From: Psoroptes ovis
Taxonomy: Eukaryota > Arthropoda > Arachnida > Sarcoptiformes > Psoroptidae
Length of the DNA stretch: 64,000 nt
Assembly: GCA_002943765.1 (NCBI GenBank)
Contig: PQWQ01000002.1
Location: 2,418,001-2,482,000, forward strand
Direction of reading: 5' to 3'
This document shows, piece after piece, positions 61,632 through 64,000 of this stretch. The position numbers were made by a program, and so were the translations under genes. Under the pieces are notes generated by a model. That model was given only the letters and a program-made list of their open reading frames with translations, was not told the origin of the DNA and made no database searches. Numbering within the stretch: position 1 is the first letter of the stretch; each line of letters starts with the position of its first letter.

Positions 61632-63059
61632 ATGGCCTCGATTTCTAACGCTGAAAATGAATCTCTACTGTAAGTTACAAAACAAACAGAAAATCATTGA
61701 TTGATAATCATTTGAAAATCATTTCTATCAAAATATTTTCTTTAGTTCAATAAATGAAGCTAAATCATATAATTCAATCGATAATACAAACAAATCGATT
61801 GTTTACTGTATTCATGGACTAAATTCAGAATTGTGCTGTAAAGTCACCTGCATACGTGGAGATTCGCAAGAAGAAAAATTTGAATTGCCTCATTGTCATT
61901 TTTATGAAGATGACCATGATAGAATCGATAAACAGGCCAGATATAGATTAATATTGGCATCAATTTTATGCATGACGTTCATGGTGATTGAAATAATTGG
62001 TGGCCTATGGGCTAACAGTTTGGCCATAGCATCAGATGCTGCTCATTTGCTAACAGATTTTGCTAGCTTTATGATATCACTGTTTTCGATATGGATGTCA
62101 TCAAAACCAGCTTCGAAGCAAATGAGTTTCGGTTGGCACCGTGCTGAAGTTATTGGTGCTTTGACTTCTATTTTAATGATTTGGGTAGTGACTGGCATAC
62201 TGTGTTATATTGCTACCGAGAGAATCATTGAAGATAATTTTGAAATCGAAAGTGATGTTATGGTTATAACCGCTTCTATTGGTGTAGTTGTTAATATTAT
62301 GTAAGATTTGTTGAAACAGGGAAATTTATTTTCAATTTTTCAATGTCATTCTGAAAAATTTTCAATTTCCTCCACAGAATGGGCATTTCTCTCACTTGTG
62401 GTGGTTTACCGCACGGCCATTCTCATGGTGGACATTCAGCTGAAAATGGAGCGCATCATGGCTCTCATCATTCGAACCGAGAACATCGAGGAGATGGTAA
62501 TATAAATGTACGCGCAGCATTCATTCATGTGTTGGGAGATTTTTTTCAAAGTCTTGGCGTATTGATTGCATCAATAGTTATTTACATATTTCCTGCTTAT
62601 CGTATTATTGATCCAATATGCACATTTTTCTTTTCTGCAATCGTTTTACTGACAACATTGACCATAATGAAAGATATTTTGAATGTATTGATGGAAGGCA
62701 TACCAAAAGGTATCAATATTAAACAAGTACAACAAACTTTGCTATCAATTGAAGGTGTTAAAAAAGTACATAATTTACGTATCTGGTCGTTGAGTTTAGA
62801 TAAAGCTGCTTTATCTACCCATTTGGCTATCGGTATGTATCTATTTGAATTTAATTAATTGAAATTCAACTTTAAATTTCGACATTAACATTTTTAAAAA
62901 ATAGAAAAAGGTTATGAATCGAAGAAAATATTAAATTCAACAATTCGAGAAATCAAATCACACTATGATATTCATGAATTGACCGTACAAATTGAAGAAT
63001 ATGCATCAGATATGAATGATTGTCGTCAATGTAAACAGCAACAAATCATTGACACTTAA
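61632..63059 (+). CDS. Zinc transporter, ZnT2/3/4/8-type cation diffusion facilitator (SLC30)
   Basis: Proton-coupled zinc exporter moving cytosolic Zn into vesicles or out of the cell. Exons 61632..61669, 61746..62300, 62378..62832 and 62905..63059; 400 residues, normal for the subfamily. Six helices are visible. The transport-site residues are His and Asp of SDAAHLLTD in TM2 and His/Asp of HVLGDFFQSLGV in TM5. Between TM4 and TM5 is the cytosolic His-rich loop (HGHSHGGH, then AHHGSHH). The splice at intron 2 recreates NIIMGISL. The cytosolic C-terminal domain carries LMEGIPKGINIKQVQ and VKKVHNLRIWSLS and ends in a Cys-containing tail (DCRQCKQQ). The HCHFY motif before TM1 matches the ZnT2/3/8 N-terminal metal-binding motif. 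Confidence 0.93.
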
Positions 63060-64000
63060 CCGATTGAAATTTTCGTTTTTCTTTTTTAGAAATTCAAAAA
63101 AAAATTTCGTTTTGCTTTGAGTTTTTGTTAAATTTTATTCTGACCATTATTTTCTTACTCGATTTGATCGAAATAAATAAATTAATATTGATAATGTTTT
63201 TATCATCAATGATTTCTAAGAAAATTTACGCCTAAAAAATGAAATTCAAATTAGTGTTTATAACTCTCTCCAGATGGCAGGACATGACAAAGCAAATTTT
63301 ATTTGAAGCAGCATATAAAACTGAAGCGTGCATATCATTAATTCAAGACACACACCTCCAACCAATGTTTTTATCATTGATATGATATGTTAGAATGTAG
63401 TACAATCTAATGATAGTGGTTCTAAATTATGCATCGATAATTTGTTTAAAAATTTTATTTATCCTCCTCGTTCAGATAAACATGTGGTGATAGCAGTAGT
63501 AGTAGTGGTATTGGTGAATATCGAGTCTACAAAAAACTGTGTTCAATTTTTTTCTTCTTCGATTATCATATATATTGTATACAATTGTACATTTAAATGT
63601 TACGAAACTAAGAAATATAGGTTAAACGCTCACTCATCACTGCGCACATGGCGTATTTTTACGTCGCCGCAAAAATCTATTAGCACGCCGTTGACGTACT
63701 GCTGCGTCAATTAAAATGATCGTAAATGGTGATCATTCGGCGTTCAGAAGAAAAAATTCGAAATATCGGCACAGCTCTGATCATTGAAATGTGGCCATGT
63801 TCAGCACCTTCACACATTTATATGTCAACAGAAATTTTTGTATTCAAGAAATTTGTGTTATTACGAAATTCGTCTGTAACAATATATGAATTGAAAGAGA
63901 TTAAATTCAATGTAAAGGAAAAAATATATCTTTGAAAAAAATATTTCGCGAAAATGAGCATTTTTGCATTAAACATCCTTGTTATTATTGAGCATTATTG
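63060..64000. other. 3' region and intergenic sequence to the window end
   Basis: AATAAA signals near 63171 fit the zinc transporter 3' end. Beyond that no gene is recognised. A locally C/G-richer patch at about 63640-63740 contains two small inverted repeats: TTGACG/CGTCAA arms at 63691..63710, and AATGATC/GATCATT arms at 63715..63737. Such a patch may mark a promoter of a gene starting beyond the window. Confidence 0.5.

Overview
This is AT-rich eukaryotic nuclear DNA. Genes carry many short GT-AG introns (mostly 55-120 nt), lie on both strands, and often sit head-to-head or tail-to-tail with only 100-450 bp between them. Several proteins carry long Asn/Ser-rich or Gln-rich tracts. A calcitonin-like diuretic hormone 31 precursor and a Gyc76C-type receptor guanylyl cyclase point to an arthropod. 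The compactness, short introns and Asn-rich inserts suggest an astigmatid mite; that last step is inference and no species marker was found.

Layout. 1-2.8 kb: the N-terminus of SHQ1 (minus) head-to-head with an SLC38A7-type amino-acid transporter (plus). 2.8-8.8 kb: no gene seen. 8.8-12.2 kb: a five-exon rhodopsin-family peptide-type GPCR with a giant Asn-rich third intracellular loop. 12.2-18.3 kb: no gene seen, but there are two clear DNA hairpins, a palindrome and simple repeats. 18.3-19.8 kb: DH31 precursor. 22.3-25.8 kb: COX10 (minus), ARPC3 (plus), ANAPC10 (minus) and a small unrecognised ORF (minus). 26.7-33.9 kb: SAMD8/SMSr (plus), PNPLA8 (minus) and SAC3/GANP (plus). 35.2-43.0 kb: acid sphingomyelinase (plus), then an ARID1/Osa C-terminal-domain protein lacking an ARID domain (minus). 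46.6-51.5 kb: Gyc76C-like receptor guanylyl cyclase (plus). 51.7-54.4 kb: TFIIH p52 (GTF2H4) and a SIKE/FGFR1OP2 protein (both minus). 54.6-63.1 kb: a frameshifted serine carboxypeptidase, DDX54, TADA1 and a ZnT zinc transporter (all plus). 63.1-64 kb: no gene seen.

Functional picture. Many genes are single-copy housekeeping functions: H/ACA snoRNP assembly, haem A synthesis, Arp2/3, APC/C, TREX-2, TFIIH, SAGA and ribosome biogenesis. They are interleaved with signalling genes (GPCR, DH31, guanylyl cyclase) that sit beside the large noncoding stretches. Two sphingolipid enzymes lie within 15 kb of each other: SAMD8, which makes ceramide phosphoethanolamine, and acid sphingomyelinase.

The main oddities are the ARID-less BAF250-type protein, a one-base frameshift inside an otherwise intact carboxypeptidase, a formin FH2-like fragment antisense inside a sphingomyelinase intron, a stop-free 66-nt intron inside the cyclase catalytic domain, and a 42-nt hairpin upstream of DH31. 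I found no convincing wholly new multi-gene system.
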